The notes below the pieces were generated by a model. It was not told the origin of the DNA. It did no database searches and worked only from the letters and a program-made list of their open reading frames with translations. This document shows, piece by piece, positions 48,120-56,776 of a stretch of DNA of 64,000 nucleotides (position 1 is the first letter of the stretch; each line of letters begins with the position of its first letter). Made by a program: the position numbers and the translations under genes. Source of the stretch: Nocardioides sp. IC4_145 (GTDB lineage: Bacteria > Actinomycetota > Actinomycetes > Propionibacteriales > Nocardioidaceae); NCBI RefSeq assembly GCF_011250565.1, contig NZ_JAANMS010000020.1, positions 1 to 64,000 of the forward strand, given 5' to 3'.

Positions 48120-49095
48120 TCCCCCGCTGGCCACGGGCGTACGCCGCCGGCGGCACGCCCGTCCACCGGGTGAACGCGTGGGTGAACGCCGCGGCGTCGG
48201 CGTACCCGAGCCGCCGCGCGACGTCGGCGACCGGCAGCGTCGCGCGCGACTCCAGCAGCGAGCGCGCCAGCGACTCGCGGACCTCCTCCACGAGCGCCCG
48301 GTAGCCGACCCCGGCCTCGGCGAGCCGCCGGCGCAGGCTCCGTTCGCTGAGGCCGAGCCCGGCGGCCACCGCCGCCATCGGCGCGCCCTCCGGCAGCCGC
48401 TGCGTGACGAGCACCTGCACGTCGCGGGCGATGCCGGTCCGCTCGCGCCGGCGGGCCACCACGTCGCGGCACATGTCCTCGGCCAGCTGCTCGCCGGCCG
48501 TCGACGGGTCGCGCGGCAGCGGGCGGTCGAGCTCGGCCGCGGCGAGGTCGAGCACGCCGACCTCCGGCCCGACCGTTCGGGTCGCCCCGAGCCCGCCGGG
48601 CACCAGCGAGTCCGCGACGACGTGGATCGCAGCGGTGTCCCGGGCGACGAGGAACGCGCGCACGTCGGCCGGCAGCCCCCGCCCGTCCACCACCAGCCGC
48701 GCCCGCTCCCCCGACAGCTCCGCCCGCGGCAGCGCGAACGCGTACGACAGGTCGATGAAGCGCAGCGTCACCTCCATCGCCTCGCGGACCGTCCGGCTCG
48801 CCAGCAGCGCGTAGCCGAGCACGCCGAACGACGACGCGCGGTACGTCGCGCCGACCCGCTCCCCCGACCCCGGCAGGAGCCGCTGCAGCGTCCGCACCAC
48901 CAGCAGCTCCTGCGCCGCGGTCACCTCCCTGCCGGGCTCGGCGAGGTCGGCCTCCCGCAGGCCGGTGCCGGCCAGGACGACCTGCGGCGCCACGCCGCGC
49001 GCCACGGCGTACGCCACCAGGTGGGCGGTGCCGGCGGCCGCCCGCGGGAACTCCCAGTCCCGGGCGGCCGGCTCGACGACCTGGACGCGGGTCAT
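48112..49095 (-). CDS. AraC family transcriptional regulator
   Basis: A 327-residue regulator with an N-terminal arabinose-binding-like AraC domain of the OruR/ArgR type (about 20-210) and a C-terminal double helix-turn-helix (about 225-325, including [23 protein letters not shown] and [28 protein letters not shown]). It is divergent from the monooxygenase gene across 71 bases, so it likely activates it and perhaps the SDR gene. The effector is unknown. Confidence 0.88.
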   Translation of the reverse strand: MTRVQVVEPAARDWEFPRAAAGTAHLVAYAVARGVAPQVVLAGTGLREADLAEPGREVTAAQELLVVRTLQRLLPGSGERVGATYRASSFGVLGYALLASRTVREAMEVTLRFIDLSYAFALPRAELSGERARLVVDGRGLPADVRAFLVARDTAAIHVVADSLVPGGLGATRTVGPEVGVLDLAAAELDRPLPRDPSTAGEQLAEDMCRDVVARRRERTGIARDVQVLVTQRLPEGAPMAAVAAGLGLSERSLRRRLAEAGVGYRALVEEVRESLARSLLESRATLPVADVARRLGYADAAAFTHAFTRWTGVPPAAYARGQRGIR

Positions 49096-49102
49096 GGCCG
49101 GA

Positions 49103-49108
49103 ATTATC
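49103..49108 (-). promoter_or_regulatory. -10 element of araC-type gene
   Basis: GATAAT (minus strand, 49108-49103) resembles the -10 consensus and ends seven bases before the ATG region, consistent with a leaderless transcript within the 71-base divergent spacer. Confidence 0.4.
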
Positions 49109-49166
49109 AAGCATCCGCCGTCGAAGCGCTCCCGGCGGGGGTGGCGGCTGGCAAAGGATGAGGGCC

Positions 49167-50639
49167 ATGGCACAGCAGCAGGGACCTCCCACCAGTCCAC
49201 GTGTGGTGATCATCGGCGCCGGCTTCGGCGGGCTGGGCACGGCCCGGGCGCTGCGGCAGCAGGGCATCACCGACATCACCGTGCTCGAGCGGGCCGACGA
49301 CGTCGGCGGGGTGTGGCGCGACAACACCTACCCCGGCGCGGCCTGCGACGTCCCCTCACCGCTCTACTCCTGGTCGTGGGCGCAGAACCCGCGCTGGAGC
49401 CGCCGCTACGGCACCCAGCCGGAGATCCTGGAGTACCTCCGCTCGGCCGCTCGCGACGAGGGCCTGCTCGACCTGGTGCAGCTGAACCAGGAGGTCACCG
49501 CGGCGACGTACGACGAGGCCACCACGACGTGGCGCGTGGAGACGGCCGCGGGCGAGACGTACGAGGCCGAGGTGCTGGTCTCCGCCGTCGGCCAGCTCTC
49601 CAACCCGGCGCTGCCGAAGGTGCCCGGCCACTTCGACGGCCCGGCGTTCCACTCCGCGCAGTGGGACCACGGCGTCGACCTCGAGGGCAAGCGGGTCGCG
49701 GTCGTCGGCACCGGCGCCAGCGCCGTGCAATTCGTGCCCGGCATCGTCGACCGGGTCGGCTCGATGACGGTCTTCCAGCGCTCGGCGCCCTACGTGCTCC
49801 CGAAGCCGGACCAGGAGTACAAGGCGCACCACCACCGCCTCTTCGAGCGGTTCCCGGCGGCGCTGCACGCCGAGCGGCGCGCGGTGTTCTGGCTGACCGA
49901 GCGGTTCAACGGCGCCCTCGCCGGCGACTCCCCGATCACCAAGCCGCTGATGGCCGCGATCGGGGCGACCTGGAAGGCGCACCTGCGGGCGCGGGTCGAG
50001 GACCCGGCGCTACGACGCAAGCTCGTCCCGGACTACCCGCTCGGCTGCAAGCGGGTGCTGTTCAGCAACCAGTGGTACCCCGCCCTCGCCCGCGACCACG
50101 TCGAGGTCGTCCCCGAGGAGGTCACCGGCCTGGAGGCGAACGGCGTCCGCACCGCCGACGGCCGCCTGCACGAGGCCGACGTGCTCATCTGGGGCACCGG
50201 CTTCGCCGCGACCGAGTTCCTCGCGCCGATGAAGGTCACCGGCCGCGACGGGCTGGACCTGCACCAGCACTGGGCCGACGGCGCCCGCGCCCACCTCGGC
50301 ATCGCGGTCCCCGGCTTCCCGAACCTGTTCTGCATCTACGGCCCGAACACCAACCTCGGCGGCAGCTCGATCATCAACATGATGGAGGGCCAGGCCGGTT
50401 GGATCGCCCAGGTCGTCCGCCGCCTGGCCGACCGCGGGCTGCGCACCGCCGAGCCGACCCCGGCCGCCGCCCACGCCTACGACCGCGAGATGCAGTCCCG
50501 CCTCGCCACCAGCGCCTGGGCCGGCTGCAACAGCTGGTACGTCGACGGCCCCCGCATCACCACCAACTGGCCGGGCCTCGTCGCCGAGTACCGGTCCCGC
50601 ACGGCCGAGGTCGACTGGGACGAGCTGGTCCTCGCCTGA
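49167..50639 (+). CDS. flavin-containing monooxygenase (Baeyer-Villiger type)
   Basis: A 490-residue FAD/NADPH monooxygenase. The FAD motif is VIIGAGFGGLG (about 14-24), the NADPH motif VVGTGASAVQF about 179-189, and the type I Baeyer-Villiger fingerprint FDGPAFHSAQWD is at 156-167. It should insert oxygen into a ketone to give an ester or lactone. The ATG at 49167 is chosen over 49158 because AAAGG directly abuts the first. Neighbouring SDR, AraC regulator and acyl-CoA ligase support a ketone or cyclic-alcohol degradation role. Confidence 0.87.
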   Translation: MAQQQGPPTSPRVVIIGAGFGGLGTARALRQQGITDITVLERADDVGGVWRDNTYPGAACDVPSPLYSWSWAQNPRWSRRYGTQPEILEYLRSAARDEGLLDLVQLNQEVTAATYDEATTTWRVETAAGETYEAEVLVSAVGQLSNPALPKVPGHFDGPAFHSAQWDHGVDLEGKRVAVVGTGASAVQFVPGIVDRVGSMTVFQRSAPYVLPKPDQEYKAHHHRLFERFPAALHAERRAVFWLTERFNGALAGDSPITKPLMAAIGATWKAHLRARVEDPALRRKLVPDYPLGCKRVLFSNQWYPALARDHVEVVPEEVTGLEANGVRTADGRLHEADVLIWGTGFAATEFLAPMKVTGRDGLDLHQHWADGARAHLGIAVPGFPNLFCIYGPNTNLGGSSIINMMEGQAGWIAQVVRRLADRGLRTAEPTPAAAHAYDREMQSRLATSAWAGCNSWYVDGPRITTNWPGLVAEYRSRTAEVDWDELVLA

Positions 50640-50657
50640 CCTGCCCCGTCCGACGCT

Positions 50658-50752
50658 GGGTTTCGAACAGGCGCTGCGCGCCTTCCTCGACCCACCGGGG
50701 GTGGCGTTCGCCGGGCGGTCGAGGAGGTTGCGCAGCAACCGTCTCGGACCCC
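50658..50752. repeat. REP-like inverted pair
   Basis: Two short hairpin units face each other. The left has AGGCGC-TGC-GCGCCT (50669-50683) followed by TCCTCGACC; the right has GGTCGAGGA followed by GGTTGC-GCA-GCAACC (50726-50740) and GTCTCGG. The two hairpins differ in sequence but each keeps full pairing, so the pairs covary. This is the layout of bacterial REP/BIME elements. It fills most of 50640-50781 between the convergent monooxygenase and dps genes. Confidence 0.7.
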
Positions 50753-50781
50753 CGGCGTGCGGGGGCGCGGAGTGGGACCGA

Positions 50782-51309
50782 TCAGCGGTGGATGGACCGC
50801 GGGAGGCTGCGGTTGGCGACGCGGTTCTCGGCGTCGATCATCCAGGCGAGCTGCTCGAGGCGCTCGATGATGACGTGGAGGATGTCCGCGGTGGTGGGGT
50901 CCTCGGCGTCGACGTCGTCGTGGATCCGGCGCGCGGTGGCGGTGACGCCGTAGATCGCGGTGGTGATGAGGTCGACGCACTCGGCGGTGTTGACCTCACC
51001 GGCCGGGAACGGCGGCAGCGAGGTCTGCTCGGCGACGGCGGCGGAGCGGCCGTCGGGGACGACGTACAGCGCGCGCATCCGCTCGGCGACCTGGTCGGAG
51101 TACTCACGTGCGGCGTCGACGACCTCGTCGAGCTGCAGGTGGAGGTCGCGGAAGTTGAGGCCGACGACGTTCCAGTGGGCCTGCTTGCCCTGGAGGTGCA
51201 GCTCGATCAGGTCGACGCTGAGCTGCTGCAGGTGCGTGGCGAGCTGCTCGGAGGCGGTGAAGGCCGGCTTGGCGACGTGGGTCTGGTCGGGGTGCAGGAG
51301 ATCGGTCAT
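50782..51309 (-). CDS. dps: Dps family DNA-protection ferritin
   Basis: A 175-residue mini-ferritin that oxidises and stores Fe(II) and protects DNA. The ferroxidase region shows HLQGKQAHWNVVG (about 38-50) with the histidine, and LHLQLDEVVDAAREYSDQVAERM (about 56-78) with the Asp and Glu. Length is usual. The transcript is probably leaderless (TACGTT at 51316-51321), and a 25-bp palindrome overlaps the upstream promoter region. Confidence 0.93.
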   Translation of the reverse strand: MTDLLHPDQTHVAKPAFTASEQLATHLQQLSVDLIELHLQGKQAHWNVVGLNFRDLHLQLDEVVDAAREYSDQVAERMRALYVVPDGRSAAVAEQTSLPPFPAGEVNTAECVDLITTAIYGVTATARRIHDDVDAEDPTTADILHVIIERLEQLAWMIDAENRVANRSLPRSIHR

Positions 51310-51315
51310 GAGGAC

Positions 51316-51321
51316 AACGTA
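51316..51321 (-). promoter_or_regulatory. -10 element of dps
   Basis: TACGTT (minus strand) fits TANNNT and ends exactly seven bases before the ATG. Confidence 0.5.
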
Positions 51322-51325
51322 TCGC

Positions 51326-51350
51326 CCTTTCTGGACTGATTCCAGAAAGG
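51326..51350. promoter_or_regulatory. 25-bp palindrome upstream of dps (candidate operator)
   Basis: CCTTTCTGGA (51326-51335) and TCCAGAAAGG (51341-51350) are perfect inverted repeats around a 5-base spacer. If the dps start is as inferred, it covers about -17 to -41 and would occlude the -35 region. No T-tract follows on either strand, so a terminator for the upstream ligase gene is less likely. The cognate regulator is not recognised. Confidence 0.65.
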
Positions 51351-51385
51351 AGAGGCTCCCCTAAGCCGACCTCGACAGGAGCCGC

Positions 51386-53056
51386 TCAGGCCGGCGCCGG
51401 CTGGGCCTCCTCGGGCGCGGTCACCTGCCCCTTCGCCCAGCGGTAGTCGGCCTTGCCCGAGGGCGAGCGCTCGACGAGGCCGACCCGGACGACGGCGCGC
51501 GGGACCTTGTAGCGCGCCACGTGCTTCGCGCACTCCTCGAGCAGCTCCTCGTCGGTGGCGCCCGCCCCGTCGGCCAGCTGCACGACCGCCACCGGCTCGC
51601 TCCCCCACCGCTCGGAGGGCCGGCCGACGACGACCACGTCCCGCACGGCCGGGTGGTGGGCGAGCGCACGCTCGACCTCCTCGACGAAGATCTTCTCGCC
51701 GCCGGAGTTGATGGTGACCCCGTCGCGCCCGAGCAGGCGGATGCGGCCGTCCTCGAGCAGGTCGGCACGGTCGCCGGGGATGGAGTAGCGCTCGCCGCCG
51801 ATGACGGGGAACGTCCGCGCGGTCTTCGCCGCGTCGCCGAGGTAGCCGAGCGGCACGCGCCCGCGCTGCGCGAGCCAGCCGCCGCCCTCCCCGGGCTCGA
51901 GCACCCGCGTGAACAGGTCGTCGACCACGGTCGTCGCGGGCACCGGCGCGAACGTCGCCGCGTCGGCCTCCATCCCCTTGAGCGACATCGAGCTCATCTG
52001 CAGCCCGGTCTCCGACGAGCCGGCCGCGTCCATCACGACCATGTGCGGCGCCAGCTCGAGGAACCGGTCACGGACCGCCGGCGTCAGCGGCGCGCTGCCG
52101 TTGTTGATCGCGGCCAGTCCGGAGAGGTCGTAGTCGGCGCGCTCGATCTCGTCGATGAGCGGCCGCACGACGGCATCGCCGACCACCGGGATGCTGACCG
52201 CCTTCTCGCGGATCGCCGTGCTGAGCACGTCGGCGGCGTCGAGGTGGTCGACGTGGTGCGGCAGCACGATCTTGCCGCCGTTCGTGAGGGTGTGGAACGT
52301 CGACCACTGCGCGGCACCGTGCATGAACGGCAGCGCCATCAGCAGGGTCATCCCGCCGCCGGCGGCGCGGGCCGCCTCGGCGATGGAGTCGTACGACGTG
52401 TGCGGCTCGGTGGTGCCGAACGGCGTACCTCCCATCGACGTCACGTAGATGTCGTCCTGCCGCCACAGCACGCCCTTGGGCATCCCCGTCGTCCCGCCGG
52501 TGTAGAGCACGAACAGGTCGTCCGGCGACGGCTCGGGCAGGCCGGCGGCGGGCGCGGGCGTGCCGAGCACGGACTCGTAGTCGACCGCGCCGGGCAGCAG
52601 CGCGTTGCCGGACTCGTCGGCGACCTGCACCAGCACGCGCAGCTGCGGGAGCCGGTCGCGGATGGCGGCCACGCGGGGGGCGAACTCCGCGTGGAAGACC
52701 AGCGCGGTGGCCTGGCAGTCGGTGAGCAGGTAGGCGAGCTCCTCCTCGACGTACCGGTAGTTCACGTTGATCGCGGTGGCCCGGGCGCGGTAGGCGCCGA
52801 GCATCCCCTCGAGGTACTCGTTGCCGTTGCGCAGGTAGAGCGCCACGTGGTCCTGCCCCGACTCGTGGCCAGCGAGCTCGGATCGCTCCCGGTGGCAGCC
52901 GAGGCCCTGCTCGACGAGGAAGTGCGCGAGGCCGTCGACGCGCCGGTCGAGCTCGCGGTAGGTGAGCCGGCGGTCGCGCCAGACCAGCACCTCCTGGTCG
53001 GGGACCGTGGTTGCCACGGTCCGGAACACCGTCGAGAGGTTGAACTGCTGGCTCAT
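51386..53056 (-). CDS. acyl-CoA synthetase (FadD19-like)
   Basis: A 556-residue ANL-superfamily adenylating enzyme. The motif LFVLYTGGTTGMPKGVLWRQDDIY (position about 186-209 in part), SSETGLQ, YSIPGDRADL and the C-terminal KADYRWAKGQV match the FadD19/steroid side-chain acyl-CoA synthetase group. Residues about 55-70 (HRERSELAGHESGQ) form a small extra insert. AGGAGG precedes the ATG. It probably activates a carboxylate from sterol, isoprenoid or related catabolism. Confidence 0.85.
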   Translation of the reverse strand: MSQQFNLSTVFRTVATTVPDQEVLVWRDRRLTYRELDRRVDGLAHFLVEQGLGCHRERSELAGHESGQDHVALYLRNGNEYLEGMLGAYRARATAINVNYRYVEEELAYLLTDCQATALVFHAEFAPRVAAIRDRLPQLRVLVQVADESGNALLPGAVDYESVLGTPAPAAGLPEPSPDDLFVLYTGGTTGMPKGVLWRQDDIYVTSMGGTPFGTTEPHTSYDSIAEAARAAGGGMTLLMALPFMHGAAQWSTFHTLTNGGKIVLPHHVDHLDAADVLSTAIREKAVSIPVVGDAVVRPLIDEIERADYDLSGLAAINNGSAPLTPAVRDRFLELAPHMVVMDAAGSSETGLQMSSMSLKGMEADAATFAPVPATTVVDDLFTRVLEPGEGGGWLAQRGRVPLGYLGDAAKTARTFPVIGGERYSIPGDRADLLEDGRIRLLGRDGVTINSGGEKIFVEEVERALAHHPAVRDVVVVGRPSERWGSEPVAVVQLADGAGATDEELLEECAKHVARYKVPRAVVRVGLVERSPSGKADYRWAKGQVTAPEEAQPAPA

Positions 53057-53199
53057 CGCGCCTCCTGGGTGGAACAGGTTGCAGAAAACCTAGAGCACCG
53101 GCGCCGCCGATGTGACGAGCGTTACCTTCTTGTCCCAGGGACGGAGACGGCGGGCTCTCGTTGAGGGACGAGAGGACGCCGCCCGGGAGGAGCGTGGTC

Positions 53200-53655
53200 A
53201 TGGACCGGGTCGAGGACCTGCTGCACGAGGCGCTCACGGAGTACGCCGTGCAGGGGGACGCCTACCTCGCGCGGGTCGCGGGGCAGCTGTCGCCGGGGAT
53301 GGGCCGCGGGCCGCTGGCGATCCTGATGCGGGTCGACCGGTTCGGCTCGCTGCGCGAGTGCGACCTGACCGCCCAGCTGCGGCTCCCGGCCGCCGAGACC
53401 CGGCGACATGTCGACGACCTGGTCGCTCGCGGGCTGGCCGTGCGGACCGGCGCCGGCTCGCTGGCGGTGGTCCGCCTGACCGAGCGGACCCGCGAGTTCC
53501 TCGTCGATGCCGCCGACGAGCGCCGCGGTCGGATCCTCGACAGCCTCGAGGACTTCACGCTGGAGGAGAAGGAGGCCTTCGCCCGCCTGCTCGCGAAGTT
53601 CGTCCAGCGCGACGACCTCGTCGTCCGCTCGGTGGGTCTCCCCCAGCGACGCTGA
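53200..53655 (+). CDS. MarR-like winged-helix regulator
   Basis: A 151-residue protein with a MarR-type fold. The helix-turn-helix is in LRECDLTAQLRLPAAETRRHVDDLVARGLAV (about 50-80), followed by a short wing and a C-terminal dimerisation helix (TLEEKEAFARLLAKFV). The ATG at 53200 is preferred over an upstream TTG at 53161 because GGGAGG lies ten bases before it. It is divergent from the FadD19-like ligase, which it may regulate. Confidence 0.75.
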   Translation: MDRVEDLLHEALTEYAVQGDAYLARVAGQLSPGMGRGPLAILMRVDRFGSLRECDLTAQLRLPAAETRRHVDDLVARGLAVRTGAGSLAVVRLTERTREFLVDAADERRGRILDSLEDFTLEEKEAFARLLAKFVQRDDLVVRSVGLPQRR

Positions 53656-53681
53656 CCCTGCCGTCGGGCGGTCCTGGGCGC

Positions 53682-53764
53682 GACTACGACCGTTCAATTG
53701 CGCGGAAATGTCGGGTTACCCGCGGGTAGAAGCGTGACAACCGCGCAATTGAACGACTGTCGAC
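53682..53764. repeat. 83-bp palindromic element, copy 2
   Basis: The arms 53682-53705 and 53741-53764 pair at 19 of 24 positions around a 35-base spacer, the same geometry as 21-103. Left arms of the two copies agree at 21 of 24 bases and right arms at 21 of 24; spacers agree at only about half. The spacer here contains its own palindrome TACCCGCGGGTA. It lies between the MarR gene and the convergent PMT gene. Confidence 0.8.
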
Positions 53765-53785
53765 CGGCCCGGCGATCCCCCACGG

Positions 53786-55435
53786 CTAGATCCAGCGCTC
53801 GAACCAGATCCGGTCCAGCCACTCCGCGTGGGTGAGCAGGCCGTTGGTGAAGATCGGCCAGAACCACGCGAAGTTGAGCAGCACGAGCACGAGGAACGAC
53901 CCGGACAGCACCACCCCGACGGTCCGCCGCCGGCTCGGCACCCGGGAGGGTCCGATCAACCTCCCCATGGCGAGCACGATCGCGATGACGACGAACGGCA
54001 GCGTCAGCGAGACGTAGAAGAGGAAGATCGGCCGGTCGTCGTACTGCAGCCACGGCAACCAGGTCGAGGCCGCTCCGACGACCGCGACGCCGGCGCGCCA
54101 GTCACGGGCGCCGACCCAGGTGACCAGCGCGAGCACCAGCGCGACGATCCCGCCCCACCACAGCACCGGTGTCCCGATGAGCAGCACCTGGCGCAGGCAG
54201 TCGCTGCCCTCGGGCGCGTCGCAGCCGCGCGTGCCGGGCTCGATCTTCGTGTCAGCGGCGACGCCGACGGGGCGGTTCATCAGCAGCCAGCCCGACGGCT
54301 GCGAGGCGTAGGTGTGCTCGCTGCAGTTGAGGTAGTGGGTGTGGAAGGTGAACAGGTCCTGGTGGTAGCTCCACAGCGACCGCAACGACTGCACGACCTC
54401 GCCCGGACCCGACGCGTCGGGCTCGGCGGCGGTCGGCCAGCGGGCACCCGAGTCGTCGTCGTTGGCCTCGTTGCCGTCGGCGTCGCAGGGGCGCTCGGCC
54501 TCGAACTGGGTGTACTGCGTCGAGGAGAGGCTCTTCTCGTACTCCGCGGCGTGCACCAGCCAGCCCGTCCACGACGCGACGTAGACGGCGAGCGCGACGA
54601 CCACGAGCCAGCCGAACGCCGGCAGCCCGTCGACCACCGCCGAGCGCAGCACCGGCTGCCGCACCCCGCGCGCCCTGCGGGCGCCGGCGCTCCAGGCCCA
54701 GACGAGCAGGCCGAACGCGGCGAGGGGGTACGCCGCCGTCCACTTGGTGCCGAGCGCGAGCCCGAAGCAGACCCCGGCCGCGAGCAGCCACGGCCGCCAC
54801 AGCAGCCCGCGCACGGGGCCCCACCCGGAGGTGACCGGGTCGGGGGCGAGCGCGGCGAGGCGTGCGCGGTACCAGTCCCGGTCGGCCACGATGCACGCGA
54901 CCGCGCAGAGGGTGAAGAACGCCAGGAAGATGTCGAGCAGCGCCAGCCGCGACAGCACGAAGTGCAGCCCGTCGAACATCAGCAGCAGGCCGCCGACCAC
55001 CCCGAGCAGCGTCGAGCGGGTCATCCGTCGCACGAGGCGGACCATGACCAGAACCATCAGCGCGCCGACGACCGCGGAGGCGACCCGCCAGCCGAACGGG
55101 TCCATGCCGAAGAGCCGCTCCCCCAGCGCGATCAGCCACTTGCCGACCTCGGGGTGGACGATCATCGACGGCTCGGACTCCCACAGGCCGTCGGTGGTCC
55201 CGGCGAGGATCGAGTCGTTGGCGTCCTCGACGTACTCCCGGACGTAGCCGTGGTTGGCCAGCGACCAGGCGTCCTTGGCGTAGTAGGTCTCGTCGAACTG
55301 GAACTGCTTGGGCTCCCCGAGGTTCCACAGCCGTAGCACCAGCGCGAGCAGCGCGACGCCGATCGCGGCGGTCCACCCCACCACCGGGTCCTCGAGCCGC
55401 CGGAGGCTGGCCGGGCCGGCCGGAGGGGTGCGCAC
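53786..55435 (-). CDS. polyprenyl-phosphate-mannose protein O-mannosyltransferase
   Basis: A 549-residue multi-pass membrane glycosyltransferase of the PMT/GT39 family that O-mannosylates exported proteins. The first helix is followed by the catalytic acidic motif FDETYYAKDAW (about 47-57), with a large loop region near 300-390 and a helical C-terminus. The GTG start fits the family N-terminus. Lipoproteins and other exported proteins in the window with Ser/Thr-rich linkers are plausible substrates. Confidence 0.9.
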   Translation of the reverse strand: MRTPPAGPASLRRLEDPVVGWTAAIGVALLALVLRLWNLGEPKQFQFDETYYAKDAWSLANHGYVREYVEDANDSILAGTTDGLWESEPSMIVHPEVGKWLIALGERLFGMDPFGWRVASAVVGALMVLVMVRLVRRMTRSTLLGVVGGLLLMFDGLHFVLSRLALLDIFLAFFTLCAVACIVADRDWYRARLAALAPDPVTSGWGPVRGLLWRPWLLAAGVCFGLALGTKWTAAYPLAAFGLLVWAWSAGARRARGVRQPVLRSAVVDGLPAFGWLVVVALAVYVASWTGWLVHAAEYEKSLSSTQYTQFEAERPCDADGNEANDDDSGARWPTAAEPDASGPGEVVQSLRSLWSYHQDLFTFHTHYLNCSEHTYASQPSGWLLMNRPVGVAADTKIEPGTRGCDAPEGSDCLRQVLLIGTPVLWWGGIVALVLALVTWVGARDWRAGVAVVGAASTWLPWLQYDDRPIFLFYVSLTLPFVVIAIVLAMGRLIGPSRVPSRRRTVGVVLSGSFLVLVLLNFAWFWPIFTNGLLTHAEWLDRIWFERWI

Positions 55436-55444
55436 GCGCCGAGG

Positions 55445-56776
55445 CTACCGAGCGTCCGGAGCGGTCGCGGACCGACCCGCGGCGGCCCGGAACGCGGCCG
55501 AGCGCTCCTCGAAGCTGGCGAACTCGTCGAAGCTCGGGGCGCCCGGCGACAGCAGGACCACCTCGGCGTCCGAGGGGGCGGACGCCCAGGTCAGCGCGGT
55601 CGCGAAGTCCGGCGCGAGGCGTACGTCGAGCTCGCGCGCCAGCCGCGCGCCGGCCGGGCCGACGGCGATCGTGGACACGCCCGCGGCCGGATCGCGCCGG
55701 GCGAGGTAGTCGACCAGCGGCGCGAAGGACAGTCCGCGGTCCGCCCCGCCGGCGAGCAGCACGACCCGACGGTCGGCGTAGGTCTCCAGCGCGGCCACCA
55801 CCGATTCCGGCGCGGTCGCGAGGCTGTCGTCGACCCAGGCGCGACCGTCACCGGAGGGCACCTGCTCCAGCCGGTGGGCCAGCGGCGCGAAGGTGCGGGC
55901 GGCCGCCAGCAGCGCACTCCGGTCGGCGCCGCCCTCGACCAGGACGTCGACCGCGGCCAGGGCCAGCGCCAGGTTGACCAGGTTGTGCCGGCCGCGCAGC
56001 GCCAGCTCGTCGGCGTGCAGCTCACCGACCCCCTGCCAGGCCACCCCGTCGTCGGTGACGACGAGGCCGAGCGCAGCCGGGTCGAGCAGCCGCGTGGCCG
56101 GGCCGAGGCGGGCGGCCACGAGCCGGGCCACCTCGCCGGCGACGTCCGGCACGACGACCGCCTCCGGGCCGTGCGCGACGAGGGTGAGCTTGTCGGCGAC
56201 GTACTGCTCGTAGCCGCCGTGCCAGGGCAGGTGCTCCGCGTAGAGCGAGGTGACCACGGCGACGCGCGGCGAGCAGGTCAGGTCGGCGGCCTGGTAGCTG
56301 GAGACCTCGGCGACGGCGTACGCCGCCTCCGGCCGGTCGCCGGCGGTGACGGGCACGCCCCCGTTGCCGACGAGCGCGGCGTCGAGGCCGAGGCCGCCGA
56401 GCAGGTGCCGCACGAGGCTCGCGGTGGTGCTCTTGCCCTTGGTGCCGGTGACGGCGACGGTGCGGTGCGCGTTGTCGTGCAGCCACAGGTCGGTCAGGGA
56501 CGTGACCGGGACGCCGAGCTCGCGGAGGCGGAGGTACTCCGGGGCGGTGTGCGGGACGCCCGGCGACTTCACGACGACGTCGGCGGCCGCGAGCCGGGCC
56601 AGCGCCGCCTCCCCCGTCACGGCCAGGTGCGCCAGGTCGTCGGGCACGACTCCAGCGCCGGTGAGGGCGACCGTCGGGGCCAGGCCGCGGGCGGTCAGCT
56701 CGACGAGCGCGGCGCGCCCCTCGCGACCGGCGCCCCACACCACGACGGAGCGGCCGGCCAGGTCCTCAAACCGCAC
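55445..56776 (-). CDS. MurD2-type UDP-MurNAc-L-Ala--L-Glu ligase
   Basis: A 443-residue Mur ligase with P-loop VTGTKGKSTTAS (about 109-120), an N-terminal Rossmann-like domain (VVVWGAGREGRAAL) and the C-terminal ligase domain. It resembles MurD but overlaps murL by 11 bases, the arrangement of MurD2-MurL pathways, where the ligase adds L-Glu that MurL then epimerises. True MurD activity cannot be excluded. GTG start. Confidence 0.82.
   Translation of the reverse strand: MRFEDLAGRSVVVWGAGREGRAALVELTARGLAPTVALTGAGVVPDDLAHLAVTGEAALARLAAADVVVKSPGVPHTAPEYLRLRELGVPVTSLTDLWLHDNAHRTVAVTGTKGKSTTASLVRHLLGGLGLDAALVGNGGVPVTAGDRPEAAYAVAEVSSYQAADLTCSPRVAVVTSLYAEHLPWHGGYEQYVADKLTLVAHGPEAVVVPDVAGEVARLVAARLGPATRLLDPAALGLVVTDDGVAWQGVGELHADELALRGRHNLVNLALALAAVDVLVEGGADRSALLAAARTFAPLAHRLEQVPSGDGRAWVDDSLATAPESVVAALETYADRRVVLLAGGADRGLSFAPLVDYLARRDPAAGVSTIAVGPAGARLARELDVRLAPDFATALTWASAPSDAEVVLLSPGAPSFDEFASFEERSAAFRAAAGRSATAPDAR

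Noticed and set aside
51326..51350. Terminator of the acyl-CoA synthetase gene
   Set aside because: The palindrome is not followed by a T-run on the minus strand and sits at promoter distance from dps.
53161..53199. TTG start at 53161 for the MarR gene
   Set aside because: No ribosome site; the ATG at 53200 has GGGAGG ten bases upstream and fits the family length.
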